NCBI GenBank assembly: GCA_034431315.1
Contig: DAOUDK010000101.1
Span: 1-35,939, forward strand
Source of the DNA: JAUWOY01 sp034431315
GTDB taxonomy: Bacteria; Chloroflexota; Anaerolineae; VGOG01
Direction: 5' to 3'
DNA length: 35,939 bases
Below are positions 23,011-33,601 of this stretch, in pieces. Each line of letters opens with the position of its first letter. Positions within the stretch are counted from its first letter, which is position 1. Below the pieces are notes generated by a model. That model saw only the letters and a program-made list of their open reading frames with translations. It was not told where the DNA came from and did no database searches. Both the position numbers and the translations under genes were made by a program.

Positions 23011-23086
23011 CTTGGTGAGCAAACTCCTCAGGCTTTGGCCTTCCCTCGACCGTCCCCCCAAGAAATCTGACCTCGCGGTCAAATCG

Positions 23087-23115
23087 TTGACTCCTACAGC
23101 CTATTCTGCTATAAT
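23087..23115 (+). promoter_or_regulatory. strong sigma70-type promoter, module copy 3
   Basis: TTGACT (23087-23092), 17 bp, TATAAT (23110-23115), upstream of the intact ASKHA gene. The preceding GGCCTTCCCTCGACCGTC is also shared with the other two copies. Confidence 0.85.
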
Positions 23116-23167
23116 AACCCGCGTCTGCACTGCACTTCATCTACCGATAACTGGAGGCTGAAACCAG

Positions 23168-24973
23168 ATGTTCTATCAAGTTGATTTCGAACCCCTCGGT
23201 CGGCGCTTGCGAGTTGGCCGGGGCATCTCCGTACTGACCGCCGCTCAGCAGGCCGGGGTGGGCCTGGTTTCTATCTGCGGGGGCAAGGGTACCTGCGGCC
23301 GCTGCAAGGTGCGGGTTCTCGAAGGGCGGGTCTCGCCGTTGAGCGAAACGGAAGGGAAAAAGCTCAGCCCAGATGATGTCGCCAGGGGCTATCGCCTGGC
23401 CTGCCAGGCCGAGGTGCTGAGCGACCTCAAGCTCCACATCCCACCCCAATCGCTGACCGCCGCCCAGCGCACCCAGGTGGAGGGGCAAGAACTGACGGTG
23501 CCCATCGTCCCCGTGGTGGTGGGCTGCGACGTTCAACTCCCCCCACCCACGCGGGAGGACATCCGCTCCGACCTGGATCGAATGAGACATCATCTGGCGG
23601 AGACGCTGGGCCTGAGCGACTTGACCGTGGACTTCGCGGTGCTGCGCCAACTGCCCACCCGCTTGAGGGAGGAGGGATGGTCAGGCACGGTCGGCTTGCG
23701 AGGCCGTGAGGTGGTCAGCTTCGGCCCGCTGGGGCGCGGGCTCCTGGGTCTGGCCGTTGACGTGGGGACGACCAAGCTGGCTGGCTATCTGGTGGAGCTG
23801 GAGACGGGGCGGACCCTGGCTGCGGCAGGGGCCATGAATCCCCAGATTGCATACGGCGAGGACGTGATGGCCCGCATCGCCTACGCCATGGAAGGGGAGG
23901 AGCAGGCGGCGACTTTGCAGGAAGCGGTCGTCGGCGCGGTGAACGACCTGGCCCGCGACCTCTGCACCCAGAGCGGCCATCATCTTGAGGAGATAGTGGA
24001 GGCGGTGGTGGTAGGCAACACTGCCATGCACCACCTCTTTGCCGGGCTTCCCGTGAGGCAACTGGGCCTGGCGCCTTATCTGGCGGCGGTCAGCGAGGCT
24101 TTGGATTTGAAAGCCAGGGAGGTGGGGTTGGAGATCGCCCCCGGCGGCTACGTCCACCTGCTTCCCAATATCGCTGGCTTCGTGGGGGCCGACCACGTGG
24201 CCATGATCCTTTCCACGGAGATCGGCGAGGCCGAGGGGACGGTGCTGGGGCTGGACATCGGCACCAACACCGAGGTGGTTCTCAGAGCCAATGGCCGCCT
24301 CATCGCTTGTTCCACTGCCTCAGGCCCGGCCTTCGAGGGGGCGCACATCAGGGATGGCATGCGGGCCGCCGAGGGAGCTATCGAGCGACTGCGCATCACC
24401 GCCTCTGGGGTGGAATACCAGACCATCGGCGACGCCCCACCGGTGGGGCTCTGCGGATCAGGCGTTTTGGATGCGGTGGCTCAACTGCGCCAGTCGGGGA
24501 TTGTGGACGAGCGGGGAAACATGGGCGATCATCCTCGCGTGCGGCGCACGGATCACGGCCCAGAGTTCGTCCTGGTGGCAGCCGAAGAGGAAGGGAGCGA
24601 CCGTGAAGTGGTGATCACCCGGGGCGACGTGGGCGAGATTCAACTAGCGAAGGGGGCCATTCGAGCGGGGATCAACATCCTCCTGGACGAAGCCGGCCTG
24701 TCCGCGCAGGAGATTGACCAGGTAATCATTGCGGGGGCCTTCGGCACCTACATTGACGTGTCCAGCGCCATCGCCATCGGCATGTTTCCGCCCCTTCCTT
24801 TGGAGCGCTTCAACCAGGTGGGCAACGCGGCGGGGATGGGAGCCAAGCTGGCTCTCGTCTCCCAGGAGCAGCGAGCCAAAGCTGCTGAGATCGCTCGCCA
24901 GGTCGAATACATCGAGCTGACCAACGACAAGCGTTTCGTTGACGAGTTCGCCAGGGCGATGTATCTCAAATGA
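23168..24973 (+). CDS. ferredoxin/ASKHA-domain reductive activator of corrinoid proteins (RACo/RamA-like, DUF4445)
   Basis: 601 residues. Proteins of this family use ATP to reduce an inactive Co(II) corrinoid to Co(I) in methyltransferase systems. The N-terminal 2Fe-2S ferredoxin has Cys37, 43, 46 and 79. A linker covers about 95-195. The ASKHA ATPase has AVDVGTTKLAGYLV near 198, GLDIGTNTEVVLRANG near 360, GLCGSGVLDAVAQL near 430, and IIAGAFGTYIDVSSAIAIGMFP near 520. It is full-length and intact. The ATG follows AACTGGAGGCTGAAACCAG. Partner methyltransferases are not in the window. The first 57 codons and the promoter are duplicated at 7.2 kb. Confidence 0.9.
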   Translation: MFYQVDFEPLGRRLRVGRGISVLTAAQQAGVGLVSICGGKGTCGRCKVRVLEGRVSPLSETEGKKLSPDDVARGYRLACQAEVLSDLKLHIPPQSLTAAQRTQVEGQELTVPIVPVVVGCDVQLPPPTREDIRSDLDRMRHHLAETLGLSDLTVDFAVLRQLPTRLREEGWSGTVGLRGREVVSFGPLGRGLLGLAVDVGTTKLAGYLVELETGRTLAAAGAMNPQIAYGEDVMARIAYAMEGEEQAATLQEAVVGAVNDLARDLCTQSGHHLEEIVEAVVVGNTAMHHLFAGLPVRQLGLAPYLAAVSEALDLKAREVGLEIAPGGYVHLLPNIAGFVGADHVAMILSTEIGEAEGTVLGLDIGTNTEVVLRANGRLIACSTASGPAFEGAHIRDGMRAAEGAIERLRITASGVEYQTIGDAPPVGLCGSGVLDAVAQLRQSGIVDERGNMGDHPRVRRTDHGPEFVLVAAEEEGSDREVVITRGDVGEIQLAKGAIRAGINILLDEAGLSAQEIDQVIIAGAFGTYIDVSSAIAIGMFPPLPLERFNQVGNAAGMGAKLALVSQEQRAKAAEIARQVEYIELTNDKRFVDEFARAMYLK

Positions 24974-25002
24974 GCTAGAGTTGAGTCATGACCAAGAGGT
25001 GT

Positions 25003-25045
25003 GAAACGTAAAATGTGAAACGTGAAACGTGAAAAACGCGAAACG
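25003..25045. repeat. short tandem GTGAAACGT repeats
   Basis: About five imperfect copies of GTGAAACGT in a row; a smaller cluster lies at about 31346-31372. No function is evident. Confidence 0.75.
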
Positions 25046-25666
25046 TCATTGGTGTAGGTGGCAGGTATCGTTGATCAGCACGGCGGTGAAGATACCATCC
25101 TGGTAGTCGAAAATGTTGAGGCAGGCGTTGTCCTGCTGGATGCGCCAGAAGTGGGAATTGTACAGGCCGAGCATAGCGCAAACCAGCACCTTGTTCACCA
25201 CCTGATGGGCTACCAGTAAAATAACCCGACCATCGTGGCGGGCGGCCACTTCTTTCAGAGCGGCCATGCCTCGGAGGCGCACCTGGCGCAGGCTCTCGCC
25301 GTGGGGAAATTTGACGCGGTGAGGTGTCTCCAGCCAGCGAGGATAGAGGTCGGGATGGGCCTGGGCGACCTCGTCATGTGACAGCCCTTGCCAGTCGCCG
25401 TAGTTGATGTCAATGATGCCTGGCAATGGCTGCACCAGCAGGCCGAGTTGCTGAGCTGTTGGCCGGGCCGTCTCCACCGCTCGCTGCAAGGGGCTGGAGT
25501 AGACGGCGACAATGGGGCGGTTGGCGAGCCGCTCTGCCAGGGCCTGAGCTTGAGCCAGCCCTGCATCATCCAGCGACAGGTCAACCCGGCCCCGGAAGCG
25601 CTCGCCGCCCCCAGCTCCGACGTTCCACTCCGTTTGGCCATGCCGCACTAAAATGATTCGGGTCAT
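25046..25666 (-). CDS. histidine phosphatase family protein (phosphoglycerate mutase-like)
   Basis: 206 residues from ATG 25666. The catalytic RHGQTEWN lies near residues 8-15, with the phospho-accepting His. The second Arg is in YSSPLQRAVETA near 57, the Glu is in PHGESLRQV near 120, and the second His is in LLVAHQVVNKVL near 151. The acid region GIIDINYGDWQG fits cobalamin/alpha-ribazole phosphatase and broad-specificity phosphatases rather than glycolytic mutase. Given the corrinoid activator next door on the other strand, a cobalamin role is tempting but unproven. No strong ribosome binding site is seen. Confidence 0.88.
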   Translation of the reverse strand: MTRIILVRHGQTEWNVGAGGGERFRGRVDLSLDDAGLAQAQALAERLANRPIVAVYSSPLQRAVETARPTAQQLGLLVQPLPGIIDINYGDWQGLSHDEVAQAHPDLYPRWLETPHRVKFPHGESLRQVRLRGMAALKEVAARHDGRVILLVAHQVVNKVLVCAMLGLYNSHFWRIQQDNACLNIFDYQDGIFTAVLINDTCHLHQ

Positions 25667-25801
25667 AACGAGAAGATCGAGTTTTTCAACCTCAAGGTGT
25701 CCATCGCCAACCTGCAAGCGATGATTTGTTCGCGCACTAGCTCTCTTGCAAAACGTGGACGACCGCCCGAATCGCTCAGAGTCCGTACATTACCAAAAGA
25801 G

Positions 25802-27523
25802 CTAATCGGAACTATAGTTCTTGAAGAGCAAAGGTAGATAGCTCGTCCAGCACTGCGTATATACAACGGTTACGGGAATTATTAGCGGGCTGTGCTCGTA
25901 ATTGGTCATTATACTGATCGCGGTGATCCCCGCCGTGTAGACGCGGTAGTCTTGCAATTGACTTGAGTCTATGGAGACTGTTGCAAGAGATGGCGTCAGA
26001 CCTGCTGGGCCGCTGATGGAGAGCCAGTCATCTGTCGGCATAGCGCGCCACGTGGAGGCGTTTGTATTTGGATTGGTGATCGTCCGCGACGGGAGAACGC
26101 CGTGGTCGCAGACGCGACCCAAGTCAACGACATTGGCGGGCTCCACTTCAAGGTAGTGGGTCGTTGTCATCACAGCGGCGGCCGCATCAATGCGTCCCCA
26201 GCCGAAGTATTCATCCAAACCAGGATCGCCCAGGTCAACGGCTGTGGACTCGATGATGACCTCTACCTGGTCGTGCGTCAAATTGGGGTTAACCGACCAG
26301 ATCAATGCTGCCAATCCCGATACCTGGGCAGCGGCCGCATAAGTACCGACGAGAGGGGCGGCTGGTTCACAGGAAGGGTAGATACAGACACCATAGATTC
26401 CGACTCCAGGCGCAGCGACGTCCACCATGTCGTTGTAGGTTGAACCACTCCATCGCTCATCGTCACGGTCGGTGGCAGCAACGGAAACAACGTACTCAAG
26501 AGCTGCTGGATACTGGTATGCATCTGGGGGAACGGGATTATTTACTCTGGGATCGCCCGATCCAGCGACGATAAGAGCGCCCTTAGAATGAGCATAATTT
26601 ATTACATTCTGCGTCGAATGGGGGTAGTCGGAGGAGGTAAGGGAGAAGCCTAGGTCTATAACCTTGGCCCCGTTATCAGCGGCATAGAGAATTCCCCCAT
26701 TTATGTCAGCAATAGACCCACCTCCCTGATCTAGCACTTTAACGGGCATGATCTCAGCTCCCCAGGAGACGCCGGCGATGAGTATGCCGTTGTTGGTTTC
26801 CGCTGCCGCGATGCTGGCCACATAGGTCCCGTACCAATGATCATCCTGGGGTTCGCCGGGCGATTCGCTGGGCCAATTGACAAAATCCCAGCCATGCACA
26901 TCGTCTACAAAGCCATTCCCATCGTCGTCTATCTCATTGCCTGGTATCTCGCCTTTGTTGGTCCATATCTTATCCTTTAATTCGGGATGGTCGAGATCAA
27001 CACCCGTGCTAATGACGGCGATAATGATTCCATCGCTACCAGTGGTGATGTCCCAAGCAGCAAAGGATTCAATCTTGGCAAGATTCCACTGCAAATACGG
27101 GTCATCGGGCCAGACAGCCGTAGGTACAGGACTGTAATGGGGCTCGGCCGCGATAGTATTTGCAGCCTGAACGGTGTAGTTTGGCTCGGCGTACTCCACC
27201 AGAGGGTTGCGCCTTAGCTTCTCTATCGTCTCTAGCTCCTGGCCCTCAGGCACGGAGAGCAGCATGATGCCAAGCTTGTCCGGTTCGTCCAGGACACTCA
27301 GGTCCTCAGCGAGGAGCACAGATTGGACGTTGGCCTGTGGAGTGCCCTCTTTGAATTTGACGATGATCTCGCCTGCCTTGAACTCCATCGCGCCAGGGGC
27401 TGGGTCGGTGGTCGTCGGCGTTGGGTCTCCGGCGAAAGCAAGGCAGGGGAGAAAGAGTAAAAAGGTAACCAAAAGGAAAAGTAGGATCCTTCTGATCATT
27501 GGTATCATTGGTATATTCTTCAT
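25802..27523 (-). CDS. secreted subtilisin-fold (S8) pseudoprotease lacking all catalytic residues
   Basis: 573 residues; ATG preceded by GGAGGTGA. A signal peptide covers about 1-31. An inhibitor I9-like propeptide covers about 45-120 (EIIVKFKEG, VEYAEPNY). The S8 domain covers about 145-440. Its landmarks are clear but the active-site residues are changed: AVISTGV has Ser172 where DTG has the catalytic Asp; WYGTYVAS has Tyr231 where HGTH has the His; VAGSGD has Ser322 for the oxyanion Asn; GTYAAAAQV has Tyr395 for the Ser of GTSMAAPHV. A beta-rich domain (about 452-555) and the tail SYLPLLFKNYSSD follow. The frame is intact, so the loss looks selected rather than decayed. Confidence 0.88.
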   Translation of the reverse strand: MKNIPMIPMIRRILLFLLVTFLLFLPCLAFAGDPTPTTTDPAPGAMEFKAGEIIVKFKEGTPQANVQSVLLAEDLSVLDEPDKLGIMLLSVPEGQELETIEKLRRNPLVEYAEPNYTVQAANTIAAEPHYSPVPTAVWPDDPYLQWNLAKIESFAAWDITTGSDGIIIAVISTGVDLDHPELKDKIWTNKGEIPGNEIDDDGNGFVDDVHGWDFVNWPSESPGEPQDDHWYGTYVASIAAAETNNGILIAGVSWGAEIMPVKVLDQGGGSIADINGGILYAADNGAKVIDLGFSLTSSDYPHSTQNVINYAHSKGALIVAGSGDPRVNNPVPPDAYQYPAALEYVVSVAATDRDDERWSGSTYNDMVDVAAPGVGIYGVCIYPSCEPAAPLVGTYAAAAQVSGLAALIWSVNPNLTHDQVEVIIESTAVDLGDPGLDEYFGWGRIDAAAAVMTTTHYLEVEPANVVDLGRVCDHGVLPSRTITNPNTNASTWRAMPTDDWLSISGPAGLTPSLATVSIDSSQLQDYRVYTAGITAISIMTNYEHSPLIIPVTVVYTQCWTSYLPLLFKNYSSD

Positions 27524-27633
27524 TTGCTCTTCACCTCCGCGTCAGCGGTCTACTAAGAGTTTCTCAGCAGAAGCCAAGCAACAGCAAAAAGTTGCTTAGC
27601 ACTCCAAAGTAGGGGGATAGAAAGCGCGAATCG

Positions 27634-27746
27634 CTGTCAACGGATTCCCTTCGGCTTTGCTCAGGGCAGGTTTTGAACGGATTGAACGGGAGATGTCACG
27701 TGCGGAGCTCCAATCCGTTCAATTCGTTCCCGGAATCCGTTGACAG
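27634..27746. repeat. palindromic intergenic element between the pseudoprotease gene and tatA
   Basis: Outer arms CTGTCAACGGATTCC (27634-27648) and GGAATCCGTTGACAG (27732-27746) are perfect. Inner arms TTGAACGGATTG (27673-27684) and CAATCCGTTCAA (27711-27722) are also perfect. A 24-nt block interrupts the left side. The rest of the gap 27524-27859 shows only a small hairpin (AAGCAAC/GTTGCTT near 27575-27597) and no gene. Confidence 0.8.
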
Positions 27747-27859
27747 TTACCCTCATCCCCCCGCTTTGACGTGCTGTGAAAAGTTGTAGATAAAGAGTAG
27801 CTAGAGGCCAAGAGCGAGGAGGGAAGGTAGCTCTAGCCCCCAGGGACGAACTCCAAATC

Positions 27860-28048
27860 CTAAGCCGCCTTCTGCTCCTCTTTCTCTCCCTTGTCTTGCT
27901 CTTCGTCCGCGCCAGTCACAGCGCTGCGGAAATCGCGGATCGCTCCGCCCAAAGCGCCTCCCACGTCGCGAAGGCGGCTGGCTCCAAAGAGCAACAGGAT
28001 GATCAAGAAGAACAGCAGCAATTCAGGCACCCCTATTTGTCCAAACAT
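27860..28048 (-). CDS. tatA: Sec-independent protein translocase TatA
   Basis: 62 residues. TatA multimers form the pore for folded proteins with twin-arginine signals. A short N-terminal membrane helix (PELLLFFLIILLLFGASRL, about 8-26) is followed by the amphipathic helix RDVGGALGGAIRDFRSA and an acidic-basic tail, all standard. The ATG has a perfect AAAGGAGG site; longer upstream extensions of the frame run into the promoter. No tatC in the window. Confidence 0.9.
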   Translation of the reverse strand: MFGQIGVPELLLFFLIILLLFGASRLRDVGGALGGAIRDFRSAVTGADEEQDKGEKEEQKAA

Positions 28049-28127
28049 ATTTTCCTCCTTTGAGCAATTTCCCTTGATGTTTGTGTTCTTCGAACGACTC
28101 TTCAAGAACCGTGCATTGATCACTAGA

Positions 28128-28156
28128 ATTATAGCACGGTATTGATAACAAGACAA
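28128..28156 (-). promoter_or_regulatory. promoter of tatA
   Basis: On the minus strand, TTGTCT (28156-28151), 17 bp, TATAAT (28133-28128). Confidence 0.7.
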
Positions 28157-28249
28157 ATCAGCACCGCCTGGGATTTCCGCCGCCACCGGGCTTGCGCAAA
28201 TCGGCCATCGGTGATAAACTATAGAGAGGACTTGGGAGGAGGTTTTTTT

Positions 28250-29920
<1,671 letters not shown>

Positions 29921-29959
29921 GCTATCCTGTGCATCAATGAGCTTTCATTTTGCTACGGA

Positions 29960-30008
29960 GGGGCGTCCGCGCCCCGATTTCGTGGTCACATTGCCCCTGC
30001 GCGGGGCG
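29960..30008. other. two GC-rich hairpins between dnaX and ybaB
   Basis: GGGGCG-TCCG-CGCCCC (29960-29975) and GCCCC...GGGGC near 29993-30008. There is no T-run of note, so they may be weak attenuators or mRNA processing signals. Confidence 0.4.
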
Positions 30009-30065
30009 AGGATGCCCCTTGGCAGCTAGTTTGGTAAGTGAAGCATCGGCAAGGAGGTACGCCAT

Positions 30066-30407
30066 ATGAGCAAGAAGAAAAGGAAGTTTCAGCCCAGAGG
30101 CGGGCAGATGGACATGATGCGGCAGATGCAGAGGCTCCAGGAGGAGATGGCTAAAGCTCAAGAAGCCTTGGGCGAGGAGACCATCACCGTCACCGCCGGG
30201 GGCGGGGCCATTACCGTGGTGATGACGGGCCAGCAGAGGGTTCAGTCCATCTCCATCGCCCCCGAGGTGGTGGATGCCGACGACGTGGAGATGCTGGAGG
30301 ACCTGGTCACGGCGGCGGTGAACGAGGCTCTGGAGAGATCTCAGGAATTGGCGGCGGAGCGGATGGGCGCGTTGACCGGTGGACTGAGCATCCCTGGGTT
30401 GATGTGA
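30066..30407 (+). CDS. ybaB: YbaB/EbfC family nucleoid-associated protein
   Basis: 113 residues; ATG preceded by AAGGAGG. A basic N-terminus is followed by QMDMMRQMQRLQEEMAKAQEAL, then the beta sheet core TVTAGGGAITVVMTGQQRVQSISIAPEVV, then VEMLEDLVTAAVNEALERSQELAAERM. These are the classic tweezers-shaped dimer elements. It binds DNA and usually lies between dnaX and recR, as here. Confidence 0.95.
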   Translation: MSKKKRKFQPRGGQMDMMRQMQRLQEEMAKAQEALGEETITVTAGGGAITVVMTGQQRVQSISIAPEVVDADDVEMLEDLVTAAVNEALERSQELAAERMGALTGGLSIPGLM

Positions 30408-30485
30408 GAAAGCGTTTTCAGCCTCTCCCAATTGCGTTGGGCGAGGTTTCTGCGTTGGGCGAAGGCCTCTGACTGAGCCCCCCCC

Positions 30486-30517
30486 GTCTCGGTCGGGAGA
30501 CCTTCGGCGATCAAAGT
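30486..30517. repeat. partial copy of the right-edge palindromic repeat
   Basis: CTCGGTCGGGAGACCTTCGG followed by CGATCAAAGT matches, with a one-base difference, the arms and flank of the element at 35888-35939. It lies between ybaB and recR. Confidence 0.55.
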
Positions 30518-30553
30518 CCCGACTTGATAGCACAGGAATTTGGAGTATGAGAT

Positions 30554-31153
30554 ATGCAAGTTGCCCCTGAGCCTGTGGCCAGGCTCATCGAAGAATTCAG
30601 ACGGCTGCCGGGCATCGGCCCCAAGACCGCTTCGCGCCTGACCTTTTTCTTGCTCAGAGCCCCCGCTGAGCAGGCGGCGTCCCTGGCCGAAGCTTTGAGT
30701 CAGATGAGGGAGTGCATCACTTTTTGTTCCACTTGCTTCAACATCACCGAGGAGAGTCCCTGCCCCATCTGTCAAGATGACGGGCGCGATCGTTCTATCA
30801 TCTGCGTGGTGGAAGAGCCCCTGGACGTGCTGGCCATCGAGCGAACGCGGGAGTATCAGGGCCTCTACCACGTCCTGCACGGCGTTATCTCGCCGATGGA
30901 GGGCATTGGCCCCGAAGACCTGAGGATCCGCGAGCTGATCAACCGCCTGCGGGGCGGGTCTGTGGAAGAGGTGATCCTGGCTACCAACCCCAGCCTGGAG
31001 GGCGAGGCCACGGCCATGTATCTGCACCGCCAGTTGGCGCCACTGGGCGTGCGGGCCACCCGTCTGGCGCGGGGGCTGCCGGTGGGCGGGGATCTGGAGT
31101 ACGCCGACGTGATAACCTTGACCCGGGCTTTGGAGGGACGGCGGGAGATGTGA
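30554..31153 (+). CDS. recR: recombination mediator protein RecR
   Basis: 199 residues. RecR works with RecO/RecF in loading RecA at gaps. The helix-hairpin-helix is RLPGIGPKTASRL (about 17-29). The zinc finger cysteines are in CSTCFNITEESPCPIC (about 58-73). The Toprim domain starts at ICVVEEPLDVLAIE (about 83) and continues to DVITLTRALEGRREM. Length is standard. It is the third gene of the dnaX-ybaB-recR cluster. Confidence 0.96.
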   Translation: MQVAPEPVARLIEEFRRLPGIGPKTASRLTFFLLRAPAEQAASLAEALSQMRECITFCSTCFNITEESPCPICQDDGRDRSIICVVEEPLDVLAIERTREYQGLYHVLHGVISPMEGIGPEDLRIRELINRLRGGSVEEVILATNPSLEGEATAMYLHRQLAPLGVRATRLARGLPVGGDLEYADVITLTRALEGRREM

Positions 31154-31173
31154 GAAACGAGGGTGCACGAGAA

Positions 31174-31200
31174 ATGCCCATCTCAAACTGAGATGGGCAT
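31174..31200. terminator. bidirectional hairpin between recR and tRNA-His
   Basis: A perfect 12-bp stem ATGCCCATCTCA / TGAGATGGGCAT with a 3-nt loop, 20 bp after recR. T-runs are weak on both sides. It can serve recR and the convergent tRNA. Confidence 0.65.
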
Positions 31201-31220
31201 TGGTTCACTTTGATCTTGAG

Positions 31221-31294
31221 GGTGAGCGATGGGATTCGAACCCACGATCTCCTGGGCCACAACCAGGTGCCTTGACCACTCGGCTACGCTCACC
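31221..31294 (-). tRNA. tRNA-His (anticodon GTG)
   Basis: On the minus strand, the acceptor stem GTGAGCG/CGCTCAC carries the extra G at -1 opposite a C discriminator, the identity mark of tRNA-His. The anticodon arm CCTGG-TTGTGGC-CCAGG gives GTG. The T arm has GTGGG-TTCGAAT-CCCAT. CCA is not encoded. Confidence 0.93.
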
Positions 31295-31381
31295 ACAACT
31301 TGTCTTGATTTTACCACAAAAAGCCGAATCGGGCAAATGAAGCCGTGAAACGTGAAGACGTGAAACGTGAGATAGAGTAAA

Positions 31382-33544
31382 ATGCGTGCGCAGACTACAA
31401 GTTTTGAAAGCTTGCTTCAACAGATGCCTGAGACCCTCTCTCCCAATGATAGGGAGTTAATCGAGAGGGCCTACGAGCTGGCTGAGGTAGCTCACTCCGG
31501 CCAAAAGCGGGCCTCTGGCGAGCCATATATCCAGCACTCCTTGACTGTCGCCCAAATCCTGGCCGATTTGCGTCTGGACTCCGCCACCATTGCGGCGGGG
31601 CTTCTTCACGACGTGGTGGAGGACTCCATCTTCACCGTAGAGGATCTGCGGCAGGACTTTGGCGACGAGGTGACCAGTCTGGTTGATGGGGTCACAAAGC
31701 TGAGCCAGATAGACAGGCTGAGCCAGATGACCCACAGGGGTTTGCAGGACGAGGAGGCCGAGAGTCTGCGCAAGATGTTCCTGGCTATGGCCGATGACGT
31801 GCGAGTGGTGTTGATCAAGCTGGCCGACCGCCTGCACAACATGCGCACCCTGGAGTCTCTCTCCGAGGAGCAGCAGCGGCGCATTGCTGCGGAGACCCTG
31901 GAGATATTCGCCCCCCTGGCCAATCGCCTGGGCATCTGGCAGATGAAGTGGGAATTGGAGGACCTGGGTTTCCGCTACTTGGATCCCCAAAAGTATTGGG
32001 AAATCACGGCAGTGCTCGATGAGCGGAGAGCCGACCGAGAGCGTCGCATCGCACGCGTGATTGAGATCCTGGAGAAGAAACTCAAGAAAGAGAGCTTGGA
32101 AGCCGAGATTTCAGGACGGCCCAAACATATTTACTCTATCCATGAGAAGATGAACCGCAAGGGCCTGCCCTTCGAACAGATCCACGACGTACGGGGCGTA
32201 CGCATCATCGTCAACACCGTCGGGGAATGTTATGCTGTGCTGGGAGCTGTGCACAGCCTATGGCGACCTATCCCTGGCGAGTTCGACGACTTCATAGCTA
32301 TTCCCAAGGATAATATGTACCAGTCCCTCCACACCGCTGTCGTGGGGCCCGATGGCAAGCCATTGGAGGTGCAGATCCGCACCTACGAGATGCACCGTAG
32401 AGCTGAGCTTGGCATAGCTGCTCACTGGCGCTACAAGGAACATGCGAAGCGCGATGTCGCCTTTGAGGCCAAGATCGCCTGGCTGCGCTCACTGATGGAT
32501 TGGCAGCAGGAGGTAACCGATGCCTGGGAGTTCATTGATTCGCTGAAAAGCGACGCTTTCCAGTATAGTCGCATTTATACCTTCACCCCCAAAGGTGATA
32601 TCATTGACCTGACGGCTGGCTCCACCCCTATTGATTTCGCCTATCGCATCCACACCGAGATCGGCCATCGCTGCCGCGGGGCCAAGGTCAACGGTAAAAT
32701 TGTCCCTTTAGACTACCAACTGCAGAACGGCGATCAGGTGGAGATTTTGACTGCCAGACGTGGCAAGCCCAGCCGCGATTGGCTCAACCTCCACCTGGGC
32801 TACATCAAGACGTCCAGAGCCCGACAGAAGATCCGCCAATGGTTCAGACGACAAGATCGAGTAGAAACAGTAGCTCAGGGGCGGAAAATTCTGGAGAAGG
32901 AGCTCAAACGCCTGGGATTCGAGCAAAAGAGCCACGAGGAGATTGCCACGCTCCTCAAATTCGACAAGGTCGAAGACCTCATGGCGGCCATCGGCTATGG
33001 CGACATCAACACCCAACAAGTAGCCGCCAAGCTGATAGAGGCCGAGGAGGAAGAAGAGGAGCCGGAGCTGCCGGAAGCTGCTCCACCGCCCCCGGAAGTT
33101 TCCGGAGTTACGGTTAGGGGAGTGGGCGATCTGCTCACCAGGGTAGCTGGCTGCTGTCACCCTTTGCCTGGCGACCCGGTGGTGGGATACGTTACGCGGG
33201 GGCGGGGTATAACCATTCATCGGCAGGATTGCCGCAACATCCTCTATCTTGAAGACAAGGAACGTCTCATCGAAGTAGACTGGGGAGAGGACTTCGAGCA
33301 GGTGTTCCCAGTAATGATCCAGGTTCTGGCCTACGACCGTACCGGGCTGATGCGGGATATAACCGAGATCATGGCTGAGGAGAGGATAAACATAAGTGCC
33401 GCTAATATTGCTACTCACCCCAAAGATCACACTGCCGTCATCACGGCCACCCTGGAGATCAGCAGCATTGTCCAGTTGAGCCGTATCCTGGACAGGATTG
33501 AGAAGTTGCCCAATGTCTTCGAGGCTCGGCGCAGGGCAAGTTAA
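31382..33544 (+). CDS. rel: bifunctional (p)ppGpp synthetase/hydrolase, Rel/SpoT family
   Basis: 720 residues, standard long RSH. The hydrolase HD domain is intact (GLLHDVVEDS near 73-82, LADRLHNMRTL near 146-156). The synthetase has GRPKHIYSIHEKM near 242, DVRGVRIIV near 262, DNMYQSLHTAVVGPDGKPLEVQIRT near 312-336 and RAELGIAAHWRYK. A TGS domain (DIIDLTAGSTPIDFAYRIHTEIGH, about 400) is followed by a helical region, a Cys-containing CC domain (AGCCHPLPGDPVVGY) and a C-terminal ACT domain. The ribosome binding site is weak (GAGATAGAG). Confidence 0.95.
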   Translation: MRAQTTSFESLLQQMPETLSPNDRELIERAYELAEVAHSGQKRASGEPYIQHSLTVAQILADLRLDSATIAAGLLHDVVEDSIFTVEDLRQDFGDEVTSLVDGVTKLSQIDRLSQMTHRGLQDEEAESLRKMFLAMADDVRVVLIKLADRLHNMRTLESLSEEQQRRIAAETLEIFAPLANRLGIWQMKWELEDLGFRYLDPQKYWEITAVLDERRADRERRIARVIEILEKKLKKESLEAEISGRPKHIYSIHEKMNRKGLPFEQIHDVRGVRIIVNTVGECYAVLGAVHSLWRPIPGEFDDFIAIPKDNMYQSLHTAVVGPDGKPLEVQIRTYEMHRRAELGIAAHWRYKEHAKRDVAFEAKIAWLRSLMDWQQEVTDAWEFIDSLKSDAFQYSRIYTFTPKGDIIDLTAGSTPIDFAYRIHTEIGHRCRGAKVNGKIVPLDYQLQNGDQVEILTARRGKPSRDWLNLHLGYIKTSRARQKIRQWFRRQDRVETVAQGRKILEKELKRLGFEQKSHEEIATLLKFDKVEDLMAAIGYGDINTQQVAAKLIEAEEEEEEPELPEAAPPPPEVSGVTVRGVGDLLTRVAGCCHPLPGDPVVGYVTRGRGITIHRQDCRNILYLEDKERLIEVDWGEDFEQVFPVMIQVLAYDRTGLMRDITEIMAEERINISAANIATHPKDHTAVITATLEISSIVQLSRILDRIEKLPNVFEARRRAS

Positions 33545-33549
33545 CAAAA

Positions 33550-33582
33550 AGACCCGACAGGTTTTGCAAACCTGTCGGGTCT
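33550..33582. terminator. bidirectional intrinsic terminator between rel and the foldase gene
   Basis: AGACCCGACAGGTTT pairs perfectly with AACCTGTCGGGTCT around TGCA; A-run on the left, ATTTTT on the right. It serves both convergent genes. Confidence 0.9.
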
Positions 33583-33601
33583 GATTTTTCTCATCAGGGC
33601 C

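Noticed and set aside
23540..23570. CCCCCACCCACGCGGGAGG in the ASKHA gene as a fourth I-E-like repeat
   Set aside because: Only the short C/G runs match; the GTGAACCG ending is absent and the codons are those expected for the protein.
25667..25801. possible gene remnant between the histidine phosphatase and the pseudoprotease (plus-strand frame with SLAKRGRPPESL)
   Set aside because: It is too short, has no start, and matches no family I know; it could be a transposase remnant, but the evidence is too thin.
29921..30065. possible signal recognition particle RNA downstream of dnaX
   Set aside because: The gap has GC hairpins but lacks the conserved GGUCAGG...GGAAGCAGCC core.
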